Source: Maratus speciosus (Eukaryota > Arthropoda > Arachnida > Araneae > Salticidae). From it: a stretch of DNA of 64,000 nucleotides. A model generated the notes under the pieces. That model had not been told where the DNA came from. It ran no database searches and saw only the letters and a list, made by a program, of their open reading frames with translations. The translations under genes and the position numbers were made by a program. Below are positions 59,775 to 64,000 of the stretch, one piece after another (positions within the stretch are counted from its first letter, which is position 1; each line of letters starts with the position of its first letter). The stretch covers positions 534,939,073 through 535,003,072 of the forward strand of contig OZ010786.1 of assembly GCA_963932465.1 (NCBI GenBank), given 5' to 3'.

Positions 59775-60953
59775 CCAAGAACTAGTAAAGAGGGAATCAA
59801 AATTACAAAAAAGCTTATATTTGTATGCATTAATATAAATGCAAAATTTTCATCTAATATTAATAATAAGGAGAAAAATCAATTTTCAAAATCCCCGAAG
59901 TTGAATTCTTCATTATAATACCGTTTTTATATAAACAAAAATATAAATCTTATCATATTTTTATAAGAAATTAATTGAAATTATTTATTCTGTTTCATAT
60001 AATACTCTCGAATGATTCAGAATACAATTTTCAGCTAACAAAGTGTTATGAATTCATTATGAAAGTTTACCCACTTTATTTAGCAGAGAAAACAGGAGAA
60101 AAAAAAAAAACTATGCTCCATTTCCCATATTCAAATCCTATCGCTTCAAAACATTTCGCCATAAATCAATTATTAACATTTCCGTAATATAAAAAAAAAA
60201 CAGAAATGAAACTCTGCTGATATATACAAATGAATAATTATCTAATATTCTCTCTGGAAATACTTACAATTAATTTGCATTGAAGGGTTCGTTTTCACAT
60301 TCGAGAAATTTATGCTGATCGGTTAGCGTAATAAATGTTCTTTCCCTTTGCTAGATTTTTATAAAATGTATTAAATTTTGTTGTTTGGGAAAAAACAATA
60401 AACATGTATTTCAAGTAATATGTGTTTCTAAAGGTAATAATGAAAATATATCTTTACAAATTTATATTTTATATAAATTAAAATTTAAAAATACACATTG
60501 CTTTCGAATAGCTAAATGATGAATTTAATTTTTTTGTGAATATATATATGTTTATTATAAATTGCCAATAGTTAAATCCCTTTTTTATTGTAATACAAAG
60601 TAAAGTTACCATTTGTAATTCTATATAAAATAATAGTTTGTTAATCGAAAACATTTATAATGTTTTAACTTAATGGCCGGTAATTTTTCTCGGGTGTTAA
60701 AACTAAGTAAATTCATTATTTTTACTAAAAACGACATTATACTGGTAAACATGCCTATAAATATTTGAAGTAATATTATGTATAATATTGTGTAAATATT
60801 TGAAATGCACATGGGTGGAGTACGTCTTGTGCTAAACATATATTAATAAATAAATAATTGACACTAAATGCATTGTTCTCCAAACATAAAAGTAAAAACA
60901 GAATAACTTTGTTCTTTTTTATTCAAATTATCTCCATCAAATCCAGGAAATTC

Positions 60954-60994
<41 letters not shown>

Positions 60995-61640
60995 AAGAAA
61001 GTTAAATTTCACATATAAATCATTTAAACTATAAATCGGAATTAGTACGCTCACAGTACAATAGATATAATTTTAGATATCAAATTTTTAATAAGAAAGC
61101 AATACAAAAACTTTTAATTATGTGTCTGTAAAATTAAAATATAGTATGTAGTGAATGTAATCAATATCCCCGTCATAAACAGCTAAAACGATGCTGCGCG
61201 GATGACTTGTAATCTATCCCGACAAAATTAAATAAATAAATAAATACATCATTAGAAATTTATACAAAATCATCGAAGTTTAATTTATGAAATAGACATA
61301 TTTCGATTTTAAGAAAGTATTTTTGTCATATTGTAGAAGTAAGATTTTAACTGTCAAATCTTAAAGAGATATAATTCATATTTTTCATGAATTAGCCAAA
61401 AAAAAAATTAATACTGTCTTTTCAGAAAGACTTTTTAAATTACTTGGAATTAACATTTTTTTTTATAACCCAGTAAAACAGAGAAATTTTCGTTTTAATT
61501 TCCACATTGAGTTTTATATTTTCGAAGTAATTTAATTGATTTTTAGGAATAATTTTTCATCTTAATTAGGAGTTATGTTTGAATGTTTACAAGGTAAACG
61601 AAAGAGGCTGTTGAACCAAAATAATTTATACGTTTATAGC
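59775..61640. other. AT-rich stretch, no gene seen
   Basis: Contains a poly(A) tract at 60957-60992. No splice-bounded frame was supportable. Confidence 0.5.
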
Positions 61641-61870
61641 GAAGAAAGTAACAAAAGTGGTATTGTTTTTATAATCAGTTGATATTCGAATTGAAAATAA
61701 AATTGCTTTTTACCTGACTGCCAATAAGGGTTATGTGTTTCCGCGTATCTGGGTATGTTGATTTCTTTATACCCTCGAAACATCCCAACGGCTGGATGGA
61801 TTTTAATGAATGAAATGTCTATTATTTCGTCATAACTGTCCGATGGTTATAGGCTACGTTTTGTTATTTT
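61640..61870 (-). repeat. Degenerate interspersed repeat
   Basis: The minus strand reads TAGCCTATAACCATCGGACA, then ATTAAAATCCATCCAGCCGT. This is a phrase type found at the ends of many dispersed arthropod repeats (often written as AAATCCGTCCAGCCGT). A following frame (GYKEINIPRYAETHNPYWQS) ends at a donor-like GTAAAA, but belongs to this repeat-like context. Confidence 0.4.
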
Positions 61871-62119
61871 AAATTCAAAATAGTGACCGTAAAATACAAA
61901 AAGTCCTTCCGGCCAGTGCCGGGAGGAAGAGGTAGCATTCATATTCCTTATTTTAAAAAAGCCATCTTATATTATTCAAACACACGAGGCTCAATTTAGT
62001 TGAAACCGAATACAGGAGATTCAATACTAATTTTTATCAATACTAAATCATTATGAATGAGAATTTCGCGAAATTAGTCAGCTTTATCCAAGCTGCTTTT
62101 ATTTAAAGTAATTTATATT

Positions 62120-63830
62120 TGGCTACGAAATTCGGCGATTTTTTAAAGCGCCTGCCATTTTATGACAACATGGTGGATGAGGCTAACCAGTGAACTTGGT
62201 CGAGACCTTAGCAATTGATGTGCACATGCTCACTCACATCGGAATCGATTGATATATACGAGTGCTTTCGCAGGCAAAAAATCAGATTTTTCAAAATGTC
62301 ACCCACATTAGATATTGAAATTGCTATATCTGAGCCATTTTTTAAGATAAAGACAAACAAAAAATGCTCCTGAATCCTTATATTAAGGTCAAATACTTAA
62401 GAAAGAAACCTTTTTCAATTTCTAATTTTTTTGCACCTCACTTTAAATATATATATATTTTTTAATTTAATGCCCGCCATTTTGAAACAAGATGACTGAT
62501 GAAGCTGGCCAGCGAACTTGGTCGAGATATTGATGTATACTATCCACATGCCTTCTTACATCGAAATAGGCGAATACGTGTGTTATCGCGTGACAACAAA
62601 TACAAGATCATTAAAAAGCAGTAAACCAACGTTTATTGCTATTTTAATAAATACAAGATTCTTTCAAAATGTTAGCCATGCTAGAAATTCAAAGTGCTAT
62701 AATTCAACCATTTTTTAAGATATAAACAAAAGAACAAATTTTTAGAAACAAAAACTGCTCCGAAATCTTTGTATCAAGGCCAAACACATAAAAAAAAAAC
62801 TTTTTCATTTTCCAATTTTTTAATACTTCATTTTAAATTTTAAATTTATTTTTTCTTTAAATGGCAACCTTTTGAAGCAAGATGGCGAATGCAGCTGGCC
62901 AACGAACTCGGTCGAGACATTGGTATGTACTATGTACAGACTAAGTTACATCCAAATCGGTACATAAATACGCCTGATATCGCGTGACAAAAATCAGGTC
63001 GTTTTAAAATGTCAGCCACAATAGAAATTCAAAATGCTATAACTCAGTCATTTTTTAGATATAGACGAAACAAAAACTGTTCTGGAATCTTTGTATTAAG
63101 GTTAAACACATACGAAAAAAAACTTTTTCATTTTCCAATTTTTTGGTATTTGATTTTAAATTTTTTAATTTTTAAAATTTTTTAAATGGCCGCCATTTTG
63201 AAACAAGATGGCGGATGAAGCTGGACAACGAACTCGATCGAGATATTTGTATGTACTATGTACACACCAAGGTACATCCAAATCGGTTCATAAATACGCC
63301 CGTTATCACGTGACAAATATCAGGACGTTTCAAAATGTCAGCCACGCTAGAAATTCAAAGTGCTATAACTCAGCCATTTTTTAAGATATAGACAAAACAA
63401 AAACTGCTCCTGAGTTTTTTATCAAGGTCAAACACATAAGAATTTTTTTTTCAATTTTCAATTTTTTTGTACCACATTTCAAATTTAAATTTTTCTTAAA
63501 AATTTAAATGGCCGCCATTTTTAAACAAGATGGCGGATGAAGCTGGCCAACGAACTCGTTCGAGACATTGGTATGTACTATGTATAAACGAAGTTACATC
63601 CAAATCGGTTCATAAATGCGCCTTTTATCGCGTGACAAATTTCAGGACGTTTCAAAATGTCAGCCACGCTAGAAATTCAAAATGCTATAACTCAGCCATT
63701 TTTTAAGATATAGACGAAACAAAAACTGCTCCGGAATCTTTGTATAAAGGTCAAACACATAAAAAATAAATATTTTTTTCCATTTTCAATTTTTTGGTAC
63801 CATATTTCAAATTTTATTTTTTTTTAGGTA
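62120..63830. repeat. Tandem satellite-like array, about 325-bp unit, five copies
   Basis: Each unit has AAATGGCCGCCATTTTGAAA, CAAGATGGCGGATGAAGCTG, CGAACTCGGTCGAGACATTG, CATCCAAATCGGTTCATAAA, TATCGCGTGACAAA, AAAATGTCAGCCACGCTAGA and CAAAAACTGCTCC. GATGGCGGATGAAGCTGG-type markers occur near 62170, 62490, 62881, 63209 and 63529. Similarity rises left to right, so the last two copies are youngest. Each unit contains the short palindrome GGCCGCCATTTT/AAGATGGCGG. Confidence 0.88.
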
Positions 63831-63854
63831 GCTTTCATTACAAAAAGCTACCTA
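63825..63854. repeat. Perfect-stem hairpin at array end
   Basis: TAGGTAGCTTT pairs with AAAGCTACCTA around CATTACAA. It marks the end of the 325-bp array and the start of a different repeat (CAGCCGTTCGGAGGAAAGCG) that runs to the final (TA)n. Confidence 0.75.
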
Positions 63855-63948
63855 TTGCAGCCGTTCGGAGGAAAGCGATTTCAAAAAATTTCGGTATATT
63901 TTCATCGATCATGACCCCCAGACTCCGAAACCACCCTCCGTTCAAAAT

Positions 63949-63984
<36 letters not shown>

Positions 63985-64000
63985 ATATATATATATATAT
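63949..64000. repeat. (TA)n microsatellite at window end
   Basis: TA repeats with one CCATA interruption, continuing past the window edge. Confidence 0.95.

Overview
This window looks like AT-rich, repeat-dense nuclear DNA from an arthropod, most likely a chelicerate such as a spider. The reasons are very low gene density, long (TA)n tracts, poly(A/T) runs, 5'-truncated retroelement pieces, tRNA-derived repeats and many TIR/MITE relics. The Gag found here (coiled-coil N-terminus, SCAN-like capsid, zinc knuckle, aspartic protease) is of a type I associate with spider genomes. That taxon is an inference, not something the sequence proves. I see no rRNA, CRISPR array, plasmid or bacterial gene.

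Layout. 1-1.4 kb: SINE head, palindromic MITE and broken transposase pieces. 3.9-4.1 kb: a (TA)n block. 4.86-5.9 kb: a head-to-head array of about 280-bp repeats carrying tRNA-like cores, abutting a small SOCS-box-like reading frame. 7.7-8.2 kb: MITE. 9.6-17.4 kb: the most gene-like stretch on the + strand, with a CTCF-like site, GC-richer promoter/leader and three phase-0 exon candidates that would encode a 44-residue single-pass membrane micropeptide. 12.3-13.4 kb (inside its first intron): a tandem array. 18.8-25.1 kb: nested, non-autonomous DNA elements, several with exact TTAA target sites. 27.4-32.6 kb: a tandem array interrupted by TA-flanked elements and a minisatellite with five TGACGTCA sites. 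34.8-37.45 kb: about 485-bp tandem repeats. 37.7-38.1 kb: another broken transposase tail. 38.6-41.05 kb: a 2.4-kb near-perfect palindrome whose arms each hold a differently broken reverse transcriptase fragment.

41.2-44.6 kb: a structurally clear LTR retrotransposon on the minus strand. It has two LTRs of about 437 bp, about 2% diverged, a tRNA-Pro-type primer binding site, and one Gag-protease frame split by a single TGA. It has no reverse transcriptase, RNase H or integrase, so it would need enzymes in trans. 45.6-46.9 kb: a TIR element with an 8-bp target duplication and internal copies of its terminal motif. 47-57 kb: possible minus-strand exons at 50.05-50.20 and 47.16-47.38 kb, a mariner-like MITE, several tandem arrays and a plus-strand exon candidate at 56.7 kb. 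57.8-64 kb: three further tandem arrays and a terminal (TA)n.

The only long, confident coding region is the retrotransposon Gag. The host-gene candidates rest on splice signals, frame and codon composition alone and are scored low.
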